From contig JAKTNV010000064.1 in NCBI GenBank assembly GCA_022747635.1, forward strand, positions 2,425,950-2,489,949: DNA of 64,000 bases, read 5' to 3'. Shown in pieces: positions 35,826 to 46,345 of the stretch. Under the pieces are notes generated by a model that saw nothing but the letters and a program-made list of their open reading frames with translations, was not told the origin of the DNA and did not search any database. Source of the stretch: Hetaerina americana (Eukaryota; Arthropoda; Insecta; Odonata; Calopterygidae). Position 1 is the stretch's first letter, and the number at the start of each line of letters is the position of its first letter. A program made the translations under genes and the position numbers.

Positions 35826-36352
35826 TATTTTTCCTGGTCAATAATTGATTATTGGCAACGATCTTCCCTTCTTACCCCCTGACAGTGCTTGTACCTTTAT
35901 GTTAAACTCATCAATTTCATTCTACCCCTGCAAACTTTCCGTGTCTTTGAATTGCGCCTTCCACCGCTCATCTTTCGCCTTACTGTTTCGCGCCTAAGTT
36001 TATTATTCAAATCTTAATACTTTCTCCTACTTAATTCTTGGTTAACATTCTTCCATTTCCTTCTCTCTTCTATCTCTCTAATCATCTTGTCCGTAATCCA
36101 TGGTTTCCTTGTCCTTTTCCTGGTTGCTATTCCTATAGTTTCTTTTGAGGCTTTCGATATCCCTTCTTTGATATGTTTCCATTTTCCTCTTTAGTACCCA
36201 GCTCCCTGTTCTCACTTATAAATATCTCTAAATTTGCTGATACTACTTTTCTGTTGTTACTGCTAATGCCTCTAATTTTCATTTTTTGAAATTTTTTCCC
36301 TGTTATATCGTTTTGGTAGCCGACACTACTCTTCATAATGATTTAGCTGTGG

Positions 36353-36985
36353 TTAGAATACGCATCCGATCCCGGGAAGCTGTGCGAATTGATCACACTG
36401 TTCGTAAACCTTTGTATAACCATAATTCGTATAATCTAACTGATACCTTTCTGAGTCACCTGGCATTTTCCGTGTATACCTACGCCTTTTGTGGTGTCTA
36501 AACCAAGTGTTGGTGATGACTAACCCCTGTCTCCTGCAGAACTCAACCGCTTTCCCCCCGCGGTCTTTCCTCCGTCCTAAACCGTAGTCCCCCACCTCAT
36601 CACCATCTCTTCCTTCGCCTACCGTCGCATTCCAATCTACCATCACAATCATAAATTTCCCTGCAGGAACACACACGATTATGTCCTCTAACTGATCGTA
36701 TATCCTATCGACTTCGTGTTCCTTGTGGTTGCTCGGTGGCATGTATACCTGAATAATAACCATGTTCGTCGGTTCTGCTTTTATCTTTATTAGTAATAAT
36801 CTATCCGTTACCTGCTCTATGTCGACTACGCTTCTTCCTACCTCTTTATTTAATACTATGGAAACCCCTCGTTTGCTCTCGTCCCCTCCGCTGAATATTA
36901 TTCTATAACTACCACTCCAGTAATCCCCGTTAACCTTCCATCTCACTTCGCATAGACCTAAAATATCTATACTTCCTCTTACCAT
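36353..36985 (-). CDS. LINE A copy 4 AP-endonuclease ORF
   Basis: A 210-codon open frame on the minus strand for the endonuclease domain: DILGLCEVRWKVNGDYWSG, IIFSGGDESKRGVSIVLNK, RLLLIKIKAEPTNMVIIQVY, MPPSNHKEHEVDRIYDQLE, DWNATVGEGRDGDEVGDYG, GRRKDRGGKAVEFCRRQGL, TNTWFRHHKRRRYTRK and YQLDYTNYG. Catalytic Glu (CEVRW) and the Asp-Asn pair (DWN) are visible; the SDH block lies downstream in a broken frame. It covers most of the domain but not its N-terminus (VGTWNV). It is part of a defective LINE and is not expected to act alone. Confidence 0.85.
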   Translation of the reverse strand: MVRGSIDILGLCEVRWKVNGDYWSGSYRIIFSGGDESKRGVSIVLNKEVGRSVVDIEQVTDRLLLIKIKAEPTNMVIIQVYMPPSNHKEHEVDRIYDQLEDIIVCVPAGKFMIVMVDWNATVGEGRDGDEVGDYGLGRRKDRGGKAVEFCRRQGLVITNTWFRHHKRRRYTRKMPGDSERYQLDYTNYGYTKVYEQCDQFAQLPGIGCVF

Positions 36986-37374
36986 CTCTCGGTTTATATT
37001 CTCTACTTTTCCGTATCATGGTGAAAGGCGCTGTTTCAAACCAAATATATTTTGTGGAATGGTACGTTCTCTCATCCTCTTGAAGAATTCCTCAAGGGTG
37101 TTTTTGGCTGCCCCACTGGGGTCGGACGCCATTGCAGCCGCCTCACTGAGGAACAGACCCTCCACGGGCATTCTTTCGTCTGGCTCCTAACCTTCGACCT
37201 ATGGGTGACCCTACCAGGAGCAATTAATATTACTCCAGTTAACAGAGCTCTAAGCTCTCCTTCCTTTTGTCCATGGTTCTAGTCCACGGGAAGGGAAGTG
37301 ATTGATACTAGGTCAATTATTTTTATTTAAGGTTTCTATAAGGATTAATGAGTCTTCATCCGAAGTTCTTACTT

Positions 37375-37610
37375 GAAGGTAGGAGTCCAGTTGGTAGAGC
37401 GCTGGGATACTGACCAGAGGGTGCCTGGATCCAGTTCCCAGGCACCCTCAGCTTCACCCTTGCTGTGTGATTTCTCGGGTTCCAAATCTTCCTGGGAAAC
37501 AATGGGCGGCGCGGGGAAAGGAGCCTCTACGTGAGAATTTCAACGCCGGCTTAGAACTCTACCGTCATCTACCAAATCGATCTTCTGGTGGATAATTGTC
37601 TTTATGCCTA
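37375..37610 (+). mobile_element. tRNA-derived SINE, family A, copy 3 (diverged)
   Basis: The head aggagtccagttggtagagc, then gatactgaccagagggtgcc, and body blocks ccaaatcttcctgggaaaca and tctaccgtcatctaccaaat resemble copies 1 and 2 but carry many changes and short deletions, so this copy is older. Confidence 0.75.
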
Positions 37611-37614
37611 CTTA

Positions 37615-39828
37615 AAGATTGCATTAACAGCTTTATATCATTTTGGGTCATATTTTTTTATTAAGTTGGTTTTAATTTCCGACAATAGCTCTTTGCATGA
37701 TGCGTGACTTACGATGCCTCTTGCCTTCAGCGCGGACTCGACAGCACAGGAACAACATTTTATGAGCCCCTAAGATCAATCAACCCTCCAATCCTTTGGC
37801 CCAGCCTCTGATGCGCTCCCTTCTTGATTTACGAGCGCTGTGGAGATTTAGGTCATATCTTCTGGCGGGATTTTGAAACCGGAGGAGAAGGCGTCGCCTG
37901 GGATACCAACTCTCTCGGCGAGTAGCCTTGCAATGTCGGCGGGAGCATTGGTGTGTCGGTCGCCGCGTGCCCTCGCGCACCCCGACGACATCTCCACCTC
38001 GCGTCACATGCAAGTCACGTCCCCACCTGATGGAGGCGAGAAATTGGGATTTACGATGCTCTCCTGTTTCCTTTTGACGCCTCGCCTCGTGATTCGCGGA
38101 AAGATGAGACGATGTCTCTCCAGTGCTCGGATCTCTTTCTCCGAATGGGAGTTTTGACGAGGCGCTCTTCCGAATTTACAGGCTTAGCACTAATTTTATG
38201 AGGATTTTTTGGTCTGTTTTTAATGGGTTCTGTTATGTTTTCAGATGAAAATTCATTTGATAGAATATTGTCCACTTGGACGTTTTAAATGAATGCTCTC
38301 CACATTCTAGTTTTTTCGTAATTCGTTCTCAAAATTGTTGCTTAGCATGGGCTCTTAAAGAGCAATAATAATTTTGACGAAAACATCATTAGATATGAAG
38401 TCTCGCCTATATTAATAGAATAACCATCATTTCACGGCTTCTTATAATATTTTAATTTTTGTAAAATACATGCACGCAATGCCACGTTGCCAAATATTCT
38501 CGGTCAAACTGTCAAATGTTTTCCGATTCTCGTGAAAGGAAAAATGGCGCCTTAATTCAAATGACTTCGGTTTCTCAATTCAAGCTTAAAAGCAATCCGT
38601 TGATCTGTTGATCATAATATAACCGTAGAACCGCTTTGATTTTTTTTAACGATCGAGTAAAGAAATAAGAATATATTTTAGCACTAAATTCTGGCATATT
38701 TTAATAACATATTATTTTGTATTTTAGGGAGATGGTGTCTTCTTCGTACTATTCGGGGGCAAGTCATGTATTGAATTCTAGGAGAGACGTGGAAACCAGG
38801 ACTAATTTCTTTCTCCTTATATTTTTGCTGAATCGGATTCCATAATATCTCAGGGAACATGCGCTTTCTTCAGATTTCCTTTTCGATCTACACCAAAATT
38901 ATTCTATCGTCGGGAAAAATGCGGCAAGGGGATTTTTATCCGTGGACAATTACTCCTGTAATATTTTTTTAACTTGACCAATCAATTCTTCGTCGCGGAG
39001 ATTGAAAATATACACGTAGACGTTGAGAGCGCGAGTGCTAGCGTCTTAATCTTTTCTCCTCGATTCACTGCTCGGCCTGGAATTTACTACAGCCCCGCGG
39101 TCCTGGCACACACCGCCGATCAATCTTACTCCACTGCAGCACATGCCCTCATGCCTTCGCAATGAGAAGCACTTTATTCCACCGTCATTTTGGATTATAT
39201 TTCCAGGTAATATAAAATTGTAATGAATGCCTGTCGGCCCACTTTGACAATTGCCTTTAAAGCAGCAAATGGGTGAAAATGGCTTCTTTTTGTAGTTGCA
39301 AAAAATGTAGACAGGTGGACCCCTCGTTATTTTACATCACAGGTGGAGTTATTCCACAGCTTATTAGTAATCTGTGGAATTTATTATTCTTTATTCATTT
39401 CTCTTTGGTTATCTTTTGCTGAGATCTCTCCGATCGTTAGCTTACCCCAGAAATCATTTTCATCTCTTCCCGCTAAGTTTTATTTATCCCTACCTCGTTC
39501 CGTATCGCGCTGTACCCCGCGTCTTTATCCTTGGAATAGTTTCTTATGTGTTATCCCAAATGAACATTGCACCGGGTTTTCTTAGTGGGCTTTCCTGAGC
39601 ACTTCGTCACATTATGCCTTTATCCGCATTCCCTTAATCCACATGTTCTTCCGTCCTTCCAGCTAAATCCATTTCTTCTCCTCCCGCAACAATCGCATCG
39701 ACATGGCATCCTCGGCAAGGCATCGGTGGAGTTTGCAGCGCGAATGGTTCCGCATCAGAGATGCAACATTTAAATTAGGTTTTGCTTTAATATTAGGAAC
39801 TTGTAGAAATTTAAAAAAACTAAAGAAA
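37615..39828. other. No recognised gene
   Basis: AT-rich, with a GC-richer patch at 37850-38050. ORFs on both strands of up to 94 codons are unrecognised. Confidence 0.4.
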
Positions 39829-40381
39829 ATAATTTGCAAAACAGCTGACTTGCACCGCAATGTCCAAGAGTAAAATATCTCCCTGCGTGTGAGGGACGAG
39901 CTTCTGGTTAGTAGAACAACAAAATAACGGTTGAATAAAATTATGACCGCACACTTACAACTATAAAATATTGCTCTCTTAGCACCGTTGTTTTGCAGTT
40001 ATTCTGTTTCCTTATCGCTCGCGGAAAAATGATTTTGAACGATGTTTCCCCTTTATTTCTTAAATTACGGCGTTAAAAATTTATTTCTTCGTCCGATGAA
40101 TTGACTTGTCCTTCGTAATACAAAGTACTACTGACTGGAGGACTCGGGTTCTATTCCCGGGCAAGCCTCTCTGGGCACCTGCAGCTCAACCCAAGCTTTG
40201 TGATTCTTCGGGTACCAGATATTCCTGGGAAATCATAACCGGCACAGTGTATTAAGGAGCCGGCCCCCCCTACCCTGATGTGTGAATTTCACACGCCGTA
40301 TAGGGCTTAGTACTGGATGAACTCTACCATCACCTACCAAACTGACCTTCGGGTTGATTATTATGCTTATGGTTTTTATTT
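39829..40381 (+). mobile_element. Composite SINE copy: 306-bp insert part plus SINE A body
   Basis: Bases 39829-40122 match, almost base for base, the inverted segment 59598-59895, which there is an insertion inside a SINE A. Bases 40123-40381 are SINE A body (tactgactggaggactcggg, then ctctgggcacctgcagctca). The insert/SINE junction is the same in both places. The SINE A head is missing here, and similarity to the 59356 copy begins abruptly at ataatttgcaaaacagctga. This is best read as a 5'-truncated or duplicated copy of the composite. Confidence 0.88.
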
Positions 40382-40384
40382 TTC

Positions 40385-41895
40385 TTGTGGAACTCTTTCC
40401 TTGTCTGGGAAATTTCTACTAATCGTTTCCTTCTCTGATCTTTCTACCTTTGCTGATTCTGAATCCCAAATGACAAAAATCTTCCTCTATTTCCCCAGAT
40501 TTCCCAGGTTAAGATTTGTGTTCCCTTCGCTCCTCAATCGCAGGCGCCTTTGTTCGATTTCCCGTTGACGTCGTCTCAGCCTCTCTCCCATCCAACTCCA
40601 GCTCCAGCGATCATTCCTTGATTCCTGATTGTGCCACGACAGATACCATCAGATCACCGGCAAATCGCGACACACCCATCGACCTCAACCTAACGTCAAT
40701 GAAAAGAGATTAAGATTAACTTTCGAACCGTAAGCCTGACGAAAATCATCAGCGACACCCGAATAGCCAACGGAATGCAGGAACGCAAAGCAGGAAGGCC
40801 CCTGAAGAATTAAAGAAATACTGAAAATACGTCGTCTCTCATATGCTCAAGGTGCCACCATTTTTTAAGATTTAAATGTCCATCTAATGCGAAAAAACAA
40901 ATCCCTCGCAATGTTTCCATCCTGTCAACGGCGCCCCCATTCGATGGAGCCGTAGATTTTGCGAATGTTTGGAGCGTGCTTTCAATGGCTCCGGTGCTAT
41001 CGAATTGGCATCCGCACACTTGGTCCTCTCTGCTCATACACTCCCAACTCCTCCGGGTGCTCAAATCAGATTGCCATTTCCCAAGCGGGAATGCGTTAGG
41101 AACTTTTTCTCGTTGTTCAGGAGGTGGAGGACCTCGCTCGCGACAAAGGTGACACTTCCGATGACCTTTGAAAGAGCACGAGGAATCCTTTTTATTGCTT
41201 CTCTCTAGATGACCGGCCAATATAATCCGTCGTTTTCATACGACCTGTTCTTCACTTCCTTTAGTGTTCGGATGAACTCCACCGAGAGAAGGAATGGAAA
41301 CCGACGCGGGAGATGCATAGCCGAGTCAATTCAGCATTCCTATTATTATTATTATATAAATGTACGTGCAACTAGGCAATTTTCGTGGTGGCAACTTCCA
41401 AGTCTGGTCAACTGCCACTCTTACAATGCACATCCATATATGAAGGACAGTTATGACGCAAAATGCTCTTATATCGTGCAACGACACTTATTAAGATGAC
41501 CAACCGCACCTTCACCGTCACACGTGGGCTTGGTTCACGCCATACATCAAACACGCCGTCCATCGTCGCACACCATCGTCCATAATCACGCACTCTATTC
41601 CAACTTAATATTCCGTCCTAAATCACGCACCGTTATCACACATAATTCACTTTTGAATATACAACTTCTAACGCGTTAACACATCACGTACCACAGGACA
41701 ATATTGTTTAAAAAGTGCAATAGTATAATAGTAATCACTGACCAATATAGTTCATCGCCCAGTGGCTGCTGCACATTTATAGTATTCTTAAAACTTCTAA
41801 AATTGAATGGAAATGGCCCAAACAAGCCTCCAGGCAGCTGGCTCTATTCAACAATAGTTCTGTTTAAAAGAGATTATTTGTTCTCATTTGTGTTC
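40385..41895. other. No recognised gene; 136-codon minus ORF
   Basis: A minus-strand ORF (40810-41220, starting MAGHLERSNKKDSS) has a His/Cys patch (GHRKCHLCRERG) but no recognisable domain. It lies in a GC-richer block. A (TAT)n stretch lies near 41342 and CATC/CGTC-rich words near 41535-41590. Confidence 0.35.
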
Positions 41896-41899
41896 TTAT

Positions 41900-42300
41900 T
41901 TTTATTTTAAAACTGTGATCGTTTTTTTCACATTAAAGTTTTGTTTTTCCATCTCTTTCCACAAATCTTCCCACGCTTCGTCATTTTTAATAATTCTATG
42001 CATCGCGCCTAACCTGCTTCTTTTCCCTCTATTTTTCAAACTCTCCCATTTCAGTATGTCCAACATTTCCGCAACGCACACTGTTCTTTTGTACCTTCCG
42101 AGTATATATCTTGCTGCCTCTCTTTGAACGTTTTCCAACCTTTGAATATGTTCCACCTCATATGGATCCCATACGAAATTTCTAGCGATCGTGAAATGAC
42201 TTTTCCTGGTTCGGAAAATAATCCTGTCAAACCCAGGCGTCGAAATATTCTCGGACTTTGCTGATCTGCAAAGACCTGTACGTTAATGCACCTCAATGAT
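41900..42300 (-). mobile_element. CR1/jockey-type LINE, RT C-terminal fragment
   Basis: Minus-strand remnant, frameshifted near 42150: FVWDPYEVEHIQRLENVQRE (reconstructed across two frames from SYGIHMRW/MEHIQRL), AARYILGRYKRTVCVAEML, DILKWESLKNRGKRSRLGA, MHRIIKNDEAWEDLWKEME. The WDPxE…IQRLEnVQReAARyI and L.W.SL..R blocks are typical of the RT C-terminus. The family differs from the intact CR1-like copy. Confidence 0.8.
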
Positions 42301-42304
42301 CTCT

Positions 42305-42837
42305 TAATTTCGATTTGATTTTGCTACAAGGTGCGTTCCAGTTCCAACGTTTTCAAATGTCTTCTGAGAAAGTCCGGTTACTTCTCAGCGTAATCTCTGT
42401 GTGGACGTGATAAGGTTTTCACGACGTCGAGACCAAGATGGCAAAGCAGGCGGAACCATTCTTCCCCAGGGAATCCCTTTTGTCCCTGGGAACACGGCGC
42501 GTGTCGAGGACGGGGCTTCCCGGATTCGCAGTCGAGGTTCGTTCGTATTCTTCGAACCATAGTCGCCCCCACCAACGCACCAACTTCAATGCACACCTCT
42601 CTCTTCGGGGGACAGGGTGTGGTGTCGTGTCGCGGAAGTGGAGGGAACGGGGGAGGATACGCTTTAGTGCAATTGCACTGAACGGAGCCATTTTAAGTAT
42701 TCCTGCCCCATGGGCAGCTACGAACGAAGTGAACGCCCTCTGCGGTGGAGGCTTGAATTTAGTAAGAGTGCCGCGTCCTTTAAGCTCAACCGCAGAACGT
42801 AGTAGTAGTTTAATAGGGGAGGCGACCGACAACCGAG
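42305..42837. other. No recognised gene; GC-rich
   Basis: Overlapping ORFs of 137-138 codons on opposite strands (42419-42832 minus, 42438-42854 plus) in a GC-rich block. The codon content is unremarkable and neither frame is recognised. It may be an older repeat adjoining SINE B. Confidence 0.35.
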
Positions 42838-43075
42838 GTCATATGCACCATTAGGGATGGACAGGAAAGGATGAAGGGTGGAGAGAAGAAACCCGGCGTC
42901 GGTATTAGCCTACTCTCCACGAAAGGCGCCAAGGGGTCCGCGGCTTAACGTCCCATCCGACGGACGGCGTACTCACTCTAAGTGCTCTCCACAAAGCACA
43001 CCTCAAGTAGGGATACCACTGAAAAATAGCTGCCGCACCCGGGATTTGAACGTTAGCTACTGCACCATTTCGATC
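42838..43075 (-). mobile_element. tRNA-derived SINE, family B, copy 2
   Basis: Matches 17990-18240 in the same orientation: gggatggacaggaaaggatg, tattagcctactctcca and gataccactgaaaaatagct, followed by ccgcacccgggatttgaacg where the B box lies. The head is more degraded than in copy 1. Confidence 0.75.
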
Positions 43076-43079
43076 CCCC

Positions 43080-45825
43080 GCGCAACTTACCTACTCCCAG
43101 TCTCAAGAAAAGAAATGGGAGACCTCAAAACATGAATGAACCTCGCATATCAATTGTTCGATCCCGCGACGAAGTGAATACGCGTTTCATGCTGCAACTG
43201 TCGGCGACATCTCCATTTGCAGTGAGCTATCCGAAGCATTGGCCATGCAGTAGCAACAATCTCCCGAGGGCAATATTAATGAATATTAGGGGAGGGAAAA
43301 GTAGAGTGGGCATGACAAAGGTTAAAAATTCTCACGCAATCACCGTTGGCGATGTCACCCTTTGGATGGAAGAGATATGCCTCAATTAAAACGAAAGGAT
43401 GCGCTCATATTTTGCGCAGTTAGCGTATGACTTATTTGACACGTGTGCCTATGGCGAGAGTGACCCGAGGTCATTTTTGTGCTGAAACAGGGCACGCGGG
43501 GCGAGAAGGCCAACCAGTCGGGTGGTACCTTTCCCCGGGGCGCCCGTGGACGGATCCGGGCGGTGGGTTGCTTCCTGAGACGGGGGCTCGTGCGTGCGGG
43601 GGTCTTCAGACGATAAGGAAGGCGGCGAAAGGTGATAGTGTGTGTGTAGGTTAGTTATCTTTCGACGCGGTGAGATAACGGAGATAAATAGCGCCAGATA
43701 AGAGGGGGCAATAAAAATAAAAACGAGATTGGATGAGGGCGAACGGGGAAACTTTTGGACGAGTGCAGTTACTCCTCCCGCTTTTCTTAACGATCGGAGC
43801 GAAAATGGAGACATTTGGCAACATTGGCCGAGGGTTTGCTTTAATGCGGCCCGCCGCGAACTAAAACCCATTCGGATTACGTTTATTCGGAGTGCCTCGC
43901 TCGAACTAAACTCGGGATCTCCAACCTAAAAACATTTGAAGGAGGCGAAAAATTCGCGATCACGGGTTGGGATTGTTGGAGGGATGGCATTTTTACGTAT
44001 ATTTCGACGAAATACAATGCTTTCGTCATTATTGACGCTTCGGTATTGTTCGTGTTTATTTTGAATCTACACCTGAAGGTCTGCTCGTACTATCGGCAAA
44101 CGTGTGAACCCACGTAAACAAGAGAACACATTTTATAAATGTTGAAGTCGCCATTATCCAGACTTCTCGTATCAATTAACGATTTTTGGGCAAATTATGG
44201 CGAATTTCAAAATGGCCCCACCCAAGCATATTCAACTACGTTTAGCAAGAATTTTAAACCACTTATGCCGTATGCGTATTCATTCCACATTGACCCATGT
44301 TTCGGCCATCGTTGGAGTTCAGACAAAGAAATTGGATAACATTGTTTCACTTATTTTTATGGATTGGAATATATATGGCTCTTGATTTCCGCCCAAGTTC
44401 TCTGGAAACGATAACCTATAAAACTTTTTTATTTTCTCGAGACATTACATTATTTATGTACATTTTTTATCGAAAATATGATTTGATTGAAATTAGAACT
44501 GTGCCGCAGCCCATAATTTCTTTTGATAGTGCTTATTTTCATACAACTTCTGATGCCATTTAAAAATCAACATTTTCTCTCTCGAGTTTTTTAAGAAATG
44601 TTTGTACCCTTATTCATGGGAAAGCTTCAAATTTTTCAGGTTAATGTCAGTAGTCATTTTCCGTGACACGCTAAATTTGCTCAAGCCAAGCTAATTTAGC
44701 TGAAACTCACTGGGAGTAGCAGCGTAATTTCTCTTTGATAAAGGCTTTTACGCTGCGAGCAGAAAAACACATCATCTTTGTACGGTTAGTGATGATCAAT
44801 AGCTTTCCCAGAGTAGCGTTTGTCATTTGTTTGGTGTCCGTAGCGATCACGTTAGACTAGAACGGTAAACAGTTTTCGTTGGCTTAACCTGTATGTGTTT
44901 GATTCCTATGGAAACCGCTCTGGACATATTATACGTCATCGTTTACGACGGTGGTGGGAGGTCACTAAGGCGTGATCAGTGATTTTCGTGAAAGAGCTGA
45001 AATGTAAAATCAAGATGGGATTAAGAAAATCGATGTGGGCGAACGTTGCGTGAAATGCAGTCAAGGATCATTCGAACCTGACTAACCAATTAGCCAACCA
45101 CTTTACGTCGGGTTGTTGACTGGAAGAGTGGCCATTGATGCGCACGGCAAAATGATTTGATTGAGCGCTGTTCGTGAAAAATATCGATGGATCGCATCAC
45201 GCGATCGTGTGAACGGGGGGCGTGGTGGGGCCTAAGATGTGGCGAAGGAGAGAGAGAGCTGGGGGTCGAGTTCGAGAAATGACTCGATCGAGTTCTCAGC
45301 CGCCAAAATTGGACGGCCGCAATTGGCCCTCCTCCGCACTCCCATTGGCCAACGGCCGTGGCAACAAACGGGCGCCCTGGAACGAAAAATTAACACACGT
45401 AATTTCACTGTTTTTTGCATCTCAATGCATGTTAAATATAATAAAACTCTGATTTTCAAGGGAAGTAGGCATGTTTATTGCTACGAAAACTTAAAAAATC
45501 CTGTTTTTTAAGATGCTTGCTAATAAAGCACAAGATTCAGGGTAACAGAATGTAAATATTTGGGAATTCATCGCACAAAATTTTGTAAATGGCAGTACAC
45601 TCGTGATTTAAACGAAAATTTTGGAAGTAGAGTGAAATGTCGACGAGTATATCTTTGGAGATTAGTCAGTAGTGTTGGTTGAAAAAATGATTTCTACATT
45701 TTGGGTAAAAAACTGGACTCAAATATGTTGCAGCCAGTCGATTTCGCCTAACTGGAATATATTTTTTCAAATAAGGGTTCTAGTTCCGAAAATGCTTTTA
45801 AGATTAAGTGTCAAGTGTCGGAGAC
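43080..45825. other. No recognised gene
   Basis: GC-richer from 43430 to 43720, with a 140-codon minus ORF (43449-43871) that I do not recognise. The region 45170-45400 holds CCAAT-like words (attggccaacgg) in GC-rich sequence but no identifiable transcript. The rest is AT-rich. Confidence 0.35.
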
Positions 45826-45829
45826 GAGG

Positions 45830-45860
45830 TGATCTACATCTACATCTACATAATACCCCG
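45830..45860 (-). repeat. (TGTAGA)n tail of CR1-like LINE
   Basis: On the plus strand the tail reads gatctacatctacatctaca, just before ataccccgcaagccgccgca, the last unique bases of the element. Tandem short tails are known for the CR1/L2 group. Confidence 0.8.
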
Positions 45861-46345
45861 CAAGCCGCCGCAAGGGCGTGTGGCGGGGGGTGTTAGGTCA
45901 CCAACCGTAAAAAGGAAAAATACCACATGCCAAAAAAAAAAAACAACACGGAAAATTACACCCACAGCAGCGCACACACTCATGCAAAAATCCCTTCATC
46001 CAATACTCATGCAAACACATATACCGCAAAACAACTAAAAAACTGCACCCCATGATGCACCACGAAAGCCATCCTACAACACGGAAGCCAGGACACAACA
46101 AGCTAGAAATTGAAACACCACATGAAAATGCACCACGAAACACTCTACCCCCAAAGAGTCTCTAAAAGGCAGGGAATGCGACCGAGCGTTGCAGGTAGCA
46201 GGAATTTGCCCCCGCGGAGAGGGACGAGGGACTGAAAGGGAAACTTAAAAACAGATGAACAGGGCACTAATAAGGTAATTCGGAAAGAATGGGTTATTAA
46301 AGCAAAACACATAGGGTTAGTGGAAGAGCATGCATTTAAATAGAA

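Larger units (their letters stand above)
35366..37270 (-). mobile_element. RTE-like LINE (family A) copy 4, 5' two thirds
   Basis: A minus-strand copy lacking everything 3' of the early RT domain. Present from the 5' end: the 5' UTR (cgccattgcagccgcctcac, gggtgaccctaccaggag, 37090-37225), endonuclease (36353-36985), a linker and the RT N-terminus (35433-35825, then ISHAAKVVLRIINKRIESR). It stops in mid-RT where the mariner fragment begins. The endonuclease part is cleaner than that of copy 3. Confidence 0.87.

Noticed and set aside
42419..42854. Opposed 137-138 codon ORFs as a gene
   Set aside because: Both strands are equally open in GC-rich sequence, neither is recognisable and the region adjoins a SINE.
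43449..43871. 140-codon minus ORF
   Set aside because: No domain recognised, GC-rich background, no splice or promoter evidence.
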